NCBI GenBank assembly: GCA_951329385.1 | Contig: OX589606.1 | Coordinates: forward strand, 30,326,539-30,390,538 | Origin: Polia nebulosa | Taxonomy: Eukaryota; Arthropoda; Insecta; Lepidoptera; Noctuidae | Length of the DNA stretch: 64,000 nt | Direction: 5' to 3' | Shown here: positions 54,129 to 64,000 of the stretch, one piece after another | Layout: the number at the start of each line of letters is the position of its first letter | How positions within the stretch are numbered: position 1 is the stretch's first letter | Notes under the pieces: generated by a model | Told to the model about the DNA's origin: nothing | The model's database searches: none | What the model saw: only the letters and a program-made list of their open reading frames with translations | Translations under genes and position numbers: made by a program

Positions 54129-55550
54129 ATTCACAAAAGCATTAGAAAAAAAAGACGCACGTAGAAGCACGGATGCAAAACATTACACTTCATTTCACTT
54201 CTTCTTTTTCATTTATTATCTTTGAGATAAAATGTTAACACAATTTTATTAATTCTTTCATTTTAATTTTAAAACAGTAACAAATAACAACTATTAAATT
54301 CGAATCGAATTAGAAAATTCGGCAATAACAATTAACAAGGCATTGCATTCACGAGTATTCACATTGTATGACAATCATAGAACATTATTTATGTCAACTT
54401 AACAGACGACATGAACCAGTAAAATCGAAGAAAACCCGGCTGTCACAACTTATGAAGGGATTAATAGTGAATCGAAAAACTTGCCGGGTATGTTCATTTC
54501 TGCGTCTTTAAGGTTTCTAGGATTGACACGGTAATTTAAAATTAGAAAGAAATAATATAACTTAATTAAAGACACATAATTTCATGAGATAAATAGCTAA
54601 AATAGTTATAATTAAGTGTAACAGCGGCTGTATAATTTTAATATAATAAATTTGGCGTGTAGCGTAACTGTCACATGTTTATTGTAGCTTTGTTACAGAG
54701 TGTGCATTATAAAAACCTTTTTTAACTTCTAAATGCTATTGCGAATGGACTAAAAGAAAATGTTAGGCACATTGATATTGATAAAAATATTAGTAAAAAA
54801 ACTTTTTTGCAAACAACTTTGTTTGTTTTCTAAAAAAAAATGCAAAATAACTTTAATTTCGGAAGTCGGTGTTTCTGGTTTTGTTTCTTCGTTTTTTGAC
54901 ACCGACTTCCGAAATTAAAGTTATTTTGCACTTTTTTGTTTTCTTTTGGAAGTCGGTTCTATTTTTTCGTAAAAAAGTTTTTATTTTTTACTTTTTAGTT
55001 GTGATTCCCCATTAGGGTTCCCTCTATCTGGCAGAATCTTGTTACTCCGAAATTTGTTTGGCATAACACACTTGGCATAATCTTCTATAAACGAATATTT
55101 TAAAGGCATAAAAATCATTAAATATAATTATTGTCTGGCCGAATGTGTATATGTCCGAATTTACAATGGCATACTTTTAAGATGGCAGAATTTTATTTGG
55201 CATACCAACCTTTGGCAAAGTTAAAGTTCAGCATAATTTTGTTAAGCATAACGTTTATTTAGAGCGACAAGTATTTGATACAATTACACTTGGCATACTA
55301 CGAGTATGAAGATGGCATACAATAGCTTCTATGCAATAGCAATTTCTGTATAATATTTTCAACCTTAAATTTAAATTAAAATATTGTCGTAAAAAGTCAG
55401 TATGATGTGATACAAAAGTTAGTTACATCGCTGCAAAACCGACTCCACGTAGTCTTGTCTGCCCTACCCCAGAGTGTAATTTAAGCCCGCATAGGCGCGT
55501 AGGGGCGAGGCGGCCTGCGAGATGAAGAGCAGGTGGATTTAGTACACTCG

Positions 55551-55596
55551 CCACCGCAGCTTCGGCTTGCTGGCCAGCAAGCCGAAGCTGCGGTGG
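55551..55596. repeat. Perfect 46-bp palindrome without spacer
   Basis: Arms 55551-55573 and 55574-55596 (CCACCGCAGCTTCGGCTTGC...) are exact complements, 23 nt each. The surroundings are unusually GC-rich for this window. Confidence 0.97.
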
Positions 55597-55676
55597 TGAA
55601 CGTTAAAACCATCTGCAACGATAAGCTCGCTTGGGACCGCCAGAGCCCCGCAGCGCCGGAGCCGTGACAGAAACCA

Positions 55677-55862
55677 TGCCTGCTGCATGTTGCATGCTTG
55701 ATACATGATTGCTTCATGTATGCTGGTTGCTTGCTGCTGCTTGCTGCATGCTTGCTGTCTGCCTGCTGCATGCTTGCTACATGCCTGCTGCATGCTTGCT
55801 GCATGCATATGCTTGTTTACATATTTCTTGATTGGTGCATGCATGGTGTATGCTTGTTTGCA
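55677..55862. repeat. TGCATGCTTGC-rich imperfect tandem tract
   Basis: Imperfect units of TGCTGCATGCTTGC. Cysteine- and alanine-rich frames through it are by-products. Confidence 0.85.
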
Positions 55863-55868
55863 TGCTTC

Positions 55869-55926
55869 GATTGTGAACATGTGGTTTTTAATTATCTGTA
55901 CAATTAAAAACCACATGTTCACAATC
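55869..55926. repeat. Perfect hairpin, 25-nt arms
   Basis: Arms 55869-55893 and 55902-55926 (GATTGTGAACATGTGGTTTT...) are exact complements around an 8-nt loop. Confidence 0.95.
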
Positions 55927-56745
55927 AACTGCTTTATTTAGTGCTAATAATACATGCAGAAAAATAATTAAATAATTAATTAAACAAAATACATAGACAA
56001 TTTACGTAAATTAAATCAGTTTTGCTAGTGAGGTAAGAAAACAAAATTATTCTAATGTGATAGATGAGTCTTGTAATTATTATGGATATGAAATGTATGC
56101 CAAAAGATGATTCTATTCTAACTATAAACTTTCTGCGATATGATAATTCTGCCTTTTAATGACTGTAGATAGGAAATGTATGCCAAAAGACGATTCTAAC
56201 TGTGAACTTTCTGTGATATGATGGTTCTACTTTTTAATTATTATGGTTATGAAATTTATGCCTAAAGATGATTCTGCTTTACAAAATTATGAGTTTTGAA
56301 TGTATGCTAAATGAGTGTCTGCCAAACGATTTTCTGCGAAATGATGTTTATGCTATCCGCTGTTATGCAAAATAATATTATGACATAAAAAGTTCTGCTA
56401 TAAAAGGTGGACATTAAGGTTGGAATTTAATGGGGAGGCCCATTAAATTGTGTTAACAATGTATATTTATGCGATAGCAGCAATAGGCAATTTGCTGTCA
56501 TTCTTTGAAGAGTTCCATTGTGTGTCTCCGAAACTCATCATCAGATCTATAAGAAATTAAATGGGACCATTTCGGAACAAAGCCCTTTCGAATAAAAAAA
56601 AAATTTTGCAAATCCGTCGATCGTCGTCGTCGTCGTGATAAATGACGAAGTTATGCCCGAACAAATATAAATTAAAATATATATATAATAATTATATATA
56701 AACATCCGAATTGATAACCTCCTCCTTTTCGAAGTCGGTTAAAAA

Positions 56746-57185
56746 GAAATGTTTTTAGACAACAGTTGAACAGTTCGTCTATCTGGAGCTAATCCTAAAT
56801 GTCGGTTCAGGTCATGCTCACCATAAAAATGCATTGTCATAGCAACTGAACCAGCACGTAAAAATTCAACTCCGTAGGATCAGAGGAATCGGTTTTAATT
56901 CAGCTTGCAAGATTTGACACAAACAAACAGACATTGCAAGTTAATTATAAGCATGTAATAATATATATTATTATAGAATAATAAATATTAGACTCATTTA
57001 GCAGAATCTAATTGACGTATGCAGTGTATTAGTTGTGTAACCACAATAAGATATTTAAATTTTTGGCTGCATACTTAATTCAAGGTAACAGACACCTCGT
57101 GTATTTTTTAAGTCGTAATGTTCCTATGCATGAATACTGTTCTTACAGTTAAACCTGTACCAGTCCGTATATAGTGAAGGAGAAT
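56746..57185. other. Unassigned spacer
   Basis: No gene recognised. Confidence 0.4.
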
Positions 57186-57188
57186 TTT

Positions 57189-57298
57189 TTTTTTTGCCTT
57201 TTATAATCATCCAATGATTTCTCTCGCTCTGGGTGGAGCGGGAGGGCGTGTCAGACTTTTACTGACTAAAACCCACCCTTGTTCCTTGGCGTCGTTAC
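57189..57298 (-). mobile_element. R1t copy 11, short
   Basis: TAATCATCCAATGATTTCTC to CCCACCCTTGTTCCTTGG. It abuts copy 12; TTGGCGTCGTTACC before copy 12 and TTGGCTTTGTCACC after it are similar and may be an aged duplication, that is, copy 12 inserted into copy 11. Confidence 0.8.
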
Positions 57299-57299
57299 C

Positions 57300-57440
57300 T
57301 TTTTTTTGTGGGGTGTGAAATCATCCAATGACTTCTCCCACTCTGGATGGAGCGGGAGGGCGTGCCAGACTTTTACTGACTAAAACCCACCCCTGTTCCT
57401 TCAGTTGCCTTTGTGCCAAGGGCCGCGGTAACTCTATTTC
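57300..57440 (-). mobile_element. R1t copy 12, short
   Basis: Poly-T, AATCATCCAATGACTTCTCC, and CCGCGGTAACTCTATTTCGA. Same strand as copy 11. 57441-57945 is unassigned. Confidence 0.85.
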
Positions 57441-57945
57441 GAATTGGCTTTGTCACCCTGGAATATCTAGGTACTAATAATATTGTAAAGAGGAGAATTT
57501 GTTGCTAGGAGGTACCTTGTCTCTGGATTGGTTCAATGATAAATGATTTTATTTTTGTAAGTAGGTTTTAACAACACTTTTACAAGTCATTTTTTTTTTC
57601 TTTATAGCTAGATGAGGCCGGTGTTTCCTAGCTGACTACTTTGAGAAGAAACACCAAAACAAACTCAGAGGTCAAAGTCTCTTTTAAAGTGTTCAAATCC
57701 ATACAATATTTATTATTTATTTATTTATTTAATACACATACAATTATTTTTACAGGTAAACTCAATGTAACAAAAGTAGTCCTTAATGATAATTGACCTT
57801 TCCCAAGCAGTGGCTCAGGGTACCGGCACAAGTTACTTAGAATACAACACACGAATTGTCACCCTCTGGAATTCCGCCAAAGAGCAGGAAAAAATATCCA
57901 AACGCACCATGAACCATGTAAGTTTGTGTCTGGGATGAGCTTTTT

Positions 57946-58390
57946 GAAGAAAGCAACACACAAATTCGAGTGGACCTGTCCAGACAGTGCAAGTATTTGT
58001 CAGTTATCGTGAAGCTCAACTCAGAACTTTGAGGAGCTCAACGAACCGACGAACAATAGTAAAGTAAGGATATTTGAGTAGGCCGCAAAAATACTCAAAC
58101 TGCCAGACAATCATAAAATCTACGTGAATGTAACGACATACATAGTTCTCGCATTCACATTATTCTATATGAGGACCATGCAGCTTAGTATCTGTAATGG
58201 TCTTGTGAAGAAAGAACCACACATACTTGAGTGGACCTGTCCAGTCACTGCAAGCATTTGTCAATAGTCGAATAGTTCAACTTAAAAACCACTAAGAAGC
58301 TCAATGACTTGACGAACAATACCAAAGAAAGAACATTTGGGTAGGCCGCAAAAGTACTCAAACTGTCAGACAACGTTAAAAATTACTGTA
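57946..58390. repeat. Diverged tandem duplication, period about 261 bp
   Basis: GAGTGGACCTGTCCAG, GCAAG.ATTTGTCA, GACGAACAATA and GTAGGCCGCAAAA occur in the same order from 57946 and from 58207. No open frame spans it and no family is recognised. Confidence 0.75.
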
Positions 58391-58428
58391 AAAAGGAGGA
58401 AAAAATAATAATAACCCACCACCATTAT

Positions 58429-58493
58429 TTTTTTATTACTTAATTATTGTAAATGTGAGGACTATTCACATTCAATAATTAAGTAATAAAAAA
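58429..58493. repeat. Perfect AT-rich hairpin
   Basis: Arms TTTTTTATTACTTAATTATTG (58429-58449) and its complement (58473-58493), with a loop of 23 nt. The next 430 bp are A-rich with no gene; they include the palindrome ACTCACCGGTGAGT at about 58631. Confidence 0.9.
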
Positions 58494-58925
58494 CTAATAA
58501 TAATAAAAATATAATACTTTACAAAGTGTCATATAAAATACATGTCAAATAAAATAGTAATACTAAAAGGTCAATAAAAAAATAAAAATAAATGTAATAC
58601 TTTACAAAATACCCTGTGAAGCCCCGCCAACTCACCGGTGAGTCGGACCAAAAAAAAAAAAAATTAAAGAGAATAAAAAAAAAAAAATAATCGGCTGTCA
58701 ACCCGGGTTGTCCTCGGGGTTTAATTTGACAACCCGGATTTTGCCATGGGGCTTGACAGGTAAGTAAAAAAAAAAAATATTAAAATGTCAATAAAAAAAA
58801 AAATTATAATATACAAGTATTCATGTCAAAAACGAATATAAAAAAAAGCTAGAAAGTGCAGGATTCCTGTGGGATAAATGACGGAACCAATGGTTTACGA
58901 AAAAGCTTGTAAAAAGTAATTCTTA

Positions 58926-59718
58926 AATTGTTTTTTTTTTTTTAAACCTGCCCAACACTAGGAATTACTCATGTATCGTGGGTGCGTTCATCATTTCAGC
59001 CGAAAGACGTCTACTGCTGGACATAGGCCTCCCCCAAGTGTCGCCACAATGATCGATCCTGTGCGTCTCGCATCCATCGACTACCCGCGATCTTCACCAG
59101 GTCATCGGTCCACCTTGTGGGAGCGTCTTCCGGTACGCGGTCGCCACTCCAGAACTTTTCGACCCCATCGACCATCTGTTCCGCGAGCAATGTGCCCTGC
59201 CCACTGCCACTTCAGTTTGGCGATTCTTCGGGCTATGTCGGTAACCTTAGTTCTCCTGCGGATATCATCATTTCTGATTCTATCACGCAAGGAAACGCCG
59301 AACATTGCCCTCTCCATTGCCCTTTGGTTGACTGTAAGCCTTCTGATGAGGCCCATTGTGAGTGACCATGTTTCGGTTCCATAAGTCATCACTGGCAGCA
59401 CGCACTGGTCATAGACTTTCGTCTTGAGACACTGTGGTATGTGAGACGAGAAGATACCACGCAACTTCCCGAACACCGCCCAGCCGAGTCGGATTCGACG
59501 GTTGATCTCTTTCTCGAAGTAAACCCTACCTAACTGGACCGTTCCCGTTCAGGTGCGTTCACAAACTTGTAAACTCAATACACAAGACACCCAGACCCGA
59601 AACAACTATTTGTAGGTCATGCATATATTTTTTCCGTGCGGGAACCGAACCCGCCACACGCAGCGCAGCAGCCAGCAGCCTATCGCTCAACTACTGCGCC
59701 AACCGTGCCGTTAAGGCG
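58926..59718 (-). mobile_element. S1 SINE interrupted by RTE fragment
   Basis: Poly-T and ACACTAGGAATTACTCATGT on the left; the head with GCGCAGCAGCC and TGCGCCAACCGTGCCGTT on the right. The RTE insertion sits between two copies of GGTGCGTTCA. Confidence 0.8.
58991..59550 (-). mobile_element. RTE-clade LINE fragment with TSD
   Basis: The duplication GGTGCGTTCA is perfect, at 58981-58990 and 59551-59560. The minus strand encodes an IPQCLKTKVYDQCVLPVMT region and a KVTDIARRIAKLKWQWAGHI segment, and ends in GTCTTTCGGCTGAAATGATG. The frame is open for about 124 codons (59476-59105) before a frameshift. It is a 5'-truncated copy of the same family as 4878-5521. Confidence 0.9.
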
Positions 59719-59850
59719 CAGTTAAACGACTTCTAATAATTTTTAATTGATTCGTCTAAACGACTAGTTTTATTTCTTTGAAAAATATATGTTTACTTTT
59801 ACGTTACTCTAGACAATTTTCTTTGTTATGATATGTGAATATTTGAATTA

Positions 59851-61481
59851 CACTTCTGGACACATCTATTGGCCCACCGTAGAGTTTAGGTTTCGATGGC
59901 CCCTACCGAAATATGATTGCTAGATTGAACAAAAACTGTTGATGCTTGCAGTTTTAAACCTGATACATTTTACCATCTTTTTCGATCGTATTGTTTTAAA
60001 TTTGAATTCAGAATACCATACGACATGGAGCTACGCCTAACAAGTCGGCTATGCGCCTTGTTAAAGGCAATTGATTTTTGAATAAAAAACATGTTTTATC
60101 AAATAAAGGTTTAATTTAATAACGCGTGTTGCCTCCATGGGCATCTACCACAGCTCTCATACGATTAGGCATAGAGTTTATCAACCGCTCTATGAAATTT
60201 TGAGGCATCATCTCCCATTCCTCTTCTATGGCAGTTTTCAACTCCTGCATCGTCTGGGCAACTGGCTGACGATCCCTAACACGTCTTTTTAGTTCGTCCC
60301 ACATGTGCTCAATGGGGTTCATGTCTAGGCTTCTGGCTGGCCAGTCCATAACTGTGATGTTCACATCCCGAAGATATTCCCTGACGATACCGGCCGCATG
60401 GGCTCTTACATTATCATGCATAAAAAGGAAATTTGGGCCCACATAGTCCGCGTATGGTATCACGTGAGGTTCTAAGCACTCACGAATGTACTTTTCAGCA
60501 TTTAATGTTGGCAGCCGTGGTCCTGTAACAACCTCAAGTTGAGTTTTGCCGCTCGCGGATATACCGCCCCAGACAGTCCATGAGCCACCGCCATAAGCAA
60601 CCCTCTCTTCAAAGCAGCATTGTGCGAAACGCTCTCCCTTACGTCGGTAGACCTTCTTCCTTCCATCATTGCCATGTAACACAATTTTAGACTCATCAGA
60701 AAAGAGTACACGGCTCCAATCTTGCTGTGTCCAATTTAAATGACTGCGTGCGAAATGAAGGCGCGCTGTTCGGTGGGCTCACGTTAGTTTGGGCCCATTA
60801 GCTGGCTTGTGTGGTACCATATCGCGTTTTTTTAACCTTCTCCGAACAGTTTGAGCGCTCACAGATACTCCGTGGAAGTCGCGAAGTTGGTTTTGTATCT
60901 CAATGGAGGTAAGGTGACGATTTCTCAAGCTGGTCGTCACGATGAATCGATCCTGCCTTTCAGTTGTGACCCGAGATCGTGGCCTTCCTTGGCGACGAAC
61001 AAAGCCGCCAGTCTCTAGGTATCTTCGATAAACATTTCGGACCGCAGATCGACTTAAATTAAGTTGAGCACTCACGTTTCTTTGGCTGTGTCCGGCCTGA
61101 ATAAGTGCCACAGCTTGGGCGGCGACTTCAGGTGAAGTATCCATAGATTATTGATAGAACCTCACCTTAATGTTAAGAATAAGTAATGTTTGTTGCAAAA
61201 CCAAAGATATCAATCACTTTTTCAAGAATTAAATCCAAGTAAACCAATAAAACCAAGTTTTCTTAGTATTCGATTGTTTGATATCAACAAACAGGCTCCA
61301 AATTGTCTTTTGTTTCTTTAAATTCTGTGTTCGAAATTCAAAAAAAGACTATTGAATGAAATTGTGAATGTGCCAGGTTCAAAACTGCATAAAAACTTTT
61401 TGCTCGACCTAATATAAAATTTTAGCTAGGACCAAACAAAACTGAAAATACAAGGTGGGCCAATAGATGTGTCCAGAAGTG
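59851..61481 (-). mobile_element. Tc1-like DNA transposon, perfect 28-bp ends
   Basis: Inverted ends CACTTCTGGACACATCTATT... (59851-59878) and its exact complement (61454-61481) are flanked by TA. The 1,631-bp length and single transposase frame are typical of Tc1. Confidence 0.95.
60116..61144 (-). pseudogene. Tc1-like transposase with one nonsense codon
   Basis: The 343-codon frame is continuous apart from one TGA at 60779-60781 (codon 122), a likely CGA to TGA change. Residues 1-120 hold two helix-turn-helix motifs (SQRNVSAQLNLSRSAVRNVY and a second around QTVRRRLKKR) that bind the inverted ends. The catalytic triad is D150 in FSDES, D244 in HDNVRAHA and E279 in MNPIEHMW, spaced DD34E. 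The C-terminus is complete. It should catalyse cut-and-paste at TA sites if the stop were absent; a related copy elsewhere may be active. Confidence 0.93.
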
Positions 61482-62086
61482 TATATTTTTATAACCTAAT
61501 GTAATTAATTTGTAAAGTTATGTCCAATGCGGATAAACAATTGAGAATCACGCAAAAACAATTTAGCGTATTTTAATGAAACCTTCACCATTTTAAAGAT
61601 AATTTAATTATGTATATTTTAGTATACGTGTTTTAGTATAATACCTGTTGTTTTATGTTTAGCAAATTAATAATGCGTCTAATTACGGACAGCGCTCCTT
61701 GGTGGGCGAGTTCTATTACTGGGTGGATGATGCGTTACGTGAGCTCAGCATAGAATACGCAAGCTAAGCATTCAAGTCATTGTTGTTAGCCTCATTAACC
61801 CAAAGGCTGACTGGTAGAGAATACCTTGTTGTATTAAGTCCACTTATGTATCACTAATTGTACATAAAGTTTAAATCACACTAATATTATGTATGTGTGT
61901 TGTGTGTGTAACCGACTGTGTATGTTTGTTACTCCTTCACGCTTAAACGGCTTAACGGATTTGGAGGAAATTTGATACCAGTGTAGCTTATATCCTGGAT
62001 TAATACATAGGCTATAATTTATAGTCGTGGGACGTACTATCACGCAAACGACAGTTAGTAAATAAATAAACACTTTTATATTCCAG
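61482..62086. other. Spacer or intron upstream of the host exon
   Basis: 61880-62010 holds the CTTCACGC repeat (also at 9165), which ends within about 80 bp of the exon. The rest shows no feature. TTTTATATTCCAG at 62074-62086 looks like a splice acceptor. Confidence 0.5.
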
Positions 62087-62093
62087 ACACAAA

Positions 62094-62226
62094 ATGGCGG
62101 GTGTAGTGATGCCGATAACGATAGAGGAAGAATATAAGAAGAACCCGGATATCTCACCAGAAGAGATCAAGAAGCTACGCGACTGGCTGATGACACAACC
62201 ACATCTGCCGGAGAAATATCTCACAG
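62094..62226 (+). CDS. First coding exon of a CRAL-TRIO (Sec14-like) protein
   Basis: ATG in good context (CAAAATGG) opens 44 codons and one base. The peptide contains ITIEEEYKKNPDISPEEIKK and LRDWLMTQPHLPEKYLT, the N-terminal CRAL-TRIO helix pattern found in insect alpha-tocopherol-transfer-like proteins, which carry hydrophobic ligands in the cytosol. A splice acceptor (TATATTCCAG) ends at 62086 and a donor (CACAG|GTTAGA) starts at 62227. Reading on would hit TAG at once, which supports splicing. The ligand pocket and lipid-binding gate lie in later exons not found before 64000. An upstream 5' UTR exon is implied. Exact family member unknown. Confidence 0.8.
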
Positions 62227-63289
62227 GTTAGAATGCCGATAACTACATACATACCTTTGGACATTAATCACGGATGTGTAGGGTTAGGGCAGAGGGAAGT
62301 AGTAAATCATAGGTTGCCCGGTGTTGCCGCATTTTTTAACAATTTTTTGGGATGATTATTGTTTCTTTGGATCTCGTAGCTGAAGTAATAACAGTCGCAA
62401 GGGTCCATCCATCAGGCTACGCTTGCCGGGGTTGGTCCATGGATGGTTGACCATCTTAACATACCGAGACTCCTCCGTGCTTCGGCAAACACGTTAAGCC
62501 GTTGGTCTCGGCTGTCAATCGTGGATCTTTGACAGTCGCTACAGGTCGTCAGAAGTTCGAAGTCTGATAACCAGTCTTACCAAGGGGTATCATATTACCC
62601 AGTAACTGGTATGTGGAGGTCAGATAGGCAGTCGCTCCATGTAAAATACTGGTATTCAGTTGCATCCGGTTAGACTGGAAGCCGACCCCAAGATAGTTGG
62701 GTAAAGGCTCAGCAGATGATGATTATTGTTTCTTTACTTATGTATATTTCAATATTATTTATAGTTTATTTATAAATAACCTTTTGTGTCTCGGCTAGAT
62801 ATTCATCACGTTCATTTTAAACGTGAGGTTTTATTATCTTAATACTGCTGATAGTAATCGCTCTTGGACCTTCTTATTCTATTGTTAATGAACATTATAG
62901 TTTCTTACTGTATAATTTACATAAATGCTTAAAATGTCTTCAAAGGGTATAGCCGTGCCTATGCACTTCTAAGTACTATTTGTCTTATAGTTCACATTAA
63001 ATTGTCATAGATTTTGGGACGTGGACGTAACTAGTTCTGTTTTAATCAGTGCTTTATGTTTTTTTTTTGTATTTTGTAATTATGTTTTGTATTAAATAGT
63101 ACACTACGGACTACTTGCGTCACATTTTCTCTTTTCTATCAAATCCCTCCAAAGCTTTTCTGTAAAAGATGATTTTAGCGACAAGACCGTTCTTACATCT
63201 TGTTAAAAGAGTTGCTATATAAAGAGTACCTCTATGTATATTTTTATGTAGTATTTTAGAGGAGAAAATACCCATGACTTTGAAGAACC
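62227..63289 (+). other. Intron of the CRAL-TRIO gene (with S3)
   Basis: After the donor at 62227 no further exon was recognised in the window. 62730-63289 is unassigned. Confidence 0.5.
62392..62722 (+). mobile_element. S3 SINE-like repeat
   Basis: Best-preserved copy: AGGCTACGCTTGCCGGGGTT, GACAGTCGCTACAGGTCGTC, CATCCGGTTAGACTGGAAGC and an end GCTCAGCAGATGATGAT. It lies in the putative intron. Confidence 0.7.
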
Positions 63290-63663
63290 TAGCCTGTCAG
63301 TTTTCTATCGATTACATTTTGGGGAGTGTGCGTCGGAATTGTATAGTTTAATTCCGCCAAGCCCGTTCCTTCATCGGACCACTAGAGGTACGGAGCCGGT
63401 GATGCGCCACCGGTACATGGTGGACATCCCACCCACACGCACAAAACGTTTTGAGAATACATTTATTGTGCGTACAGCTAGGGAGTGGAATTCCCTGCCA
63501 GAGTCTGTGTTGCCTGATAGCTACAACCTGGGAGTCTTTAAGTCGAGAGTGAATAGGTTACTTCTAGGCAACCGTGTTCCATCTTCGGCCTCATCATCGC
63601 TTACCATCAGGTGAGATGGCGGTCAAACGCAAGCCAATTAATGATAAAAAAAAAACAAAAAAA
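63290..63663 (+). pseudogene. LINE ORF2 C-terminal fragment
   Basis: The open segment (63339-63614) has PTRTKRFENTFIVRTAREW and NSLPESVLP, a C-terminal motif of several CR1/Jockey-group LINEs, followed by GTGAGATGGCGGTCAAACGC and an A-rich tail at 63645-63663. 5' truncation removed the catalytic domains. It lies in the putative intron of the CRAL-TRIO gene. Confidence 0.7.
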
Positions 63664-64000
63664 ATGTCAACAAATTAGTATGTTTTGTCGAATTGTGCAG
63701 TTAAAAACGAAATGAACAGCTGATTTTTTAATTTTTTTTCATTACCTATTATATTAAAAGTTCATATTCATGAGTAGGTACGAACGCCCACTAAAATATT
63801 CCAAATGAATTAAAAGTCACCCTTTGTACGAGATTTTACAGCAAATGCAAAATGGGTAGCTAAAACCATTTATAAGACTTAATCCGTCAGCTACCGGAAT
63901 AACAGACACAATTAAAAACCAATTGTTGCGTAACCGTTCGGTAACGCGCGGTCTATGACGGGATAACAAGTTCTCTGAAGTAATGACAACATAGAAATTA
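63664..64000. other. Unassigned spacer
   Basis: No gene or repeat recognised to the window end. Confidence 0.4.

Larger units (their letters stand above)
55015..56438. mobile_element. Foldback-like insertion built of TGGCAT/TGGCAG motifs
   Basis: The interruption is flanked by CCCATTA at 55008-55014 and 56439-56445. Its left 350 bp hold about ten TTGGCATA, TGGCAGAA or similar motifs; the right 320 bp hold about nine TATGCCAAA, TCTGCCAAA or similar motifs, that is, the complement. The ends are therefore long inverted repeats made of short subrepeats, as in foldback-type elements. The centre has a GC-rich segment with a perfect palindrome (55551-55596), a TGCATGCTTGC-rich tract and a 25-bp hairpin. 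No protein coding is recognised. Confidence 0.6.
54794..56745 (-). repeat. ACCGACTTC repeat with hairpin (copy C), interrupted
   Basis: The hairpin is at 54794-54984; the repeat continues to 55014 and resumes at 56439, ending in CCTCCTCCTTTTCGAAGTCG GTT at 56745. The 1,424-bp interruption is described separately. A CGTCGT run is at about 56622-56636. Confidence 0.7.

Noticed and set aside
55539..55941. Cysteine- and alanine-rich small proteins near 55.7 kb
   Set aside because: Frames run through a TGCATGC-rich tract and hairpin of the foldback-like element.

Overview
The window reads as nuclear DNA of a lepidopteran insect, most likely a moth. It is AT-rich, its interspersed repeats are of kinds common in moths and butterflies, and the only host coding sequence I can support is one exon of a CRAL-TRIO (Sec14-like) lipid-binding protein at 62094-62226. 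Nearly everything else is mobile DNA, much of it nested. Names used for recurrent families: R1t = the 3' tail of an R1-clade LINE (twelve copies); S1, S2, S3 = three SINE-like families (S1 and S2 have tRNA-like box B motifs; S3 a presumed SINE); GTTCCGTA repeat, ACAGGGTG element and ACCGACTTC repeat = short interspersed repeats named after their ends.

Layout. 1-1.1 kb: AT-rich spacer. 1.1-6.3 kb: a palindromic repeat split by a hAT-like element (8-bp target-site duplication, TSD), which carries a palindromic miniature element, a 5'-truncated R1-clade LINE, a second LINE inserted in that LINE's 3' UTR, and an RTE-LINE fragment. 6.3-11.5 kb: nested SINEs, a CTG-flanked miniature transposon, satellites and an 0.84-kb array of 33-bp repeats. 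11.7-12.8 kb: a Jockey LINE inside an R1t copy. 12992-17139: an apparently complete RTE-clade LINE with a perfect 14-bp TSD and two open frames. 17.3-20.4 kb: R1t copies and an R1 pseudogene. 20-33 kb: SINE pairs, hairpin-bearing repeats, a TTAA-flanked element and several tandem arrays. 33-37 kb: decayed LINEs with R1t insertions. 41829-48642: a full-length BEL/Pao LTR retrotransposon on the minus strand (615-bp LTRs, three differences, 5-bp TSD) with damaged genes. 49-54 kb: a candidate solo LTR, a mariner pseudogene split by an R1t copy, and repeats. 54.8-56.7 kb: an ACCGACTTC repeat interrupted by a 1.4-kb foldback-like element holding a spacerless 46-bp palindrome. 58.9-59.7 kb: an RTE fragment inside a SINE. 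59851-61481: a Tc1-like transposon with perfect 28-bp inverted ends and one nonsense codon in its transposase. 62-64 kb: the CRAL-TRIO exon and its intron, holding an S3 copy and a LINE remnant.

The mobile elements fall into likely donors and passengers. The RTE element has the machinery for its own retrotransposition, and two shorter RTE fragments are present. R1t copies depend on an R1-clade reverse transcriptase; three start at nearly the same base, at the foot of a predicted RNA stem, and look like a SINE-like derivative rather than randomly truncated LINEs. The most unusual points are an RTE ORF2 that follows ORF1 in the same frame after a single UAG with no usable AUG, the R1t structured short form, the foldback-like insertion, and a miniature element whose ends are shared but whose central hairpin differs between copies.
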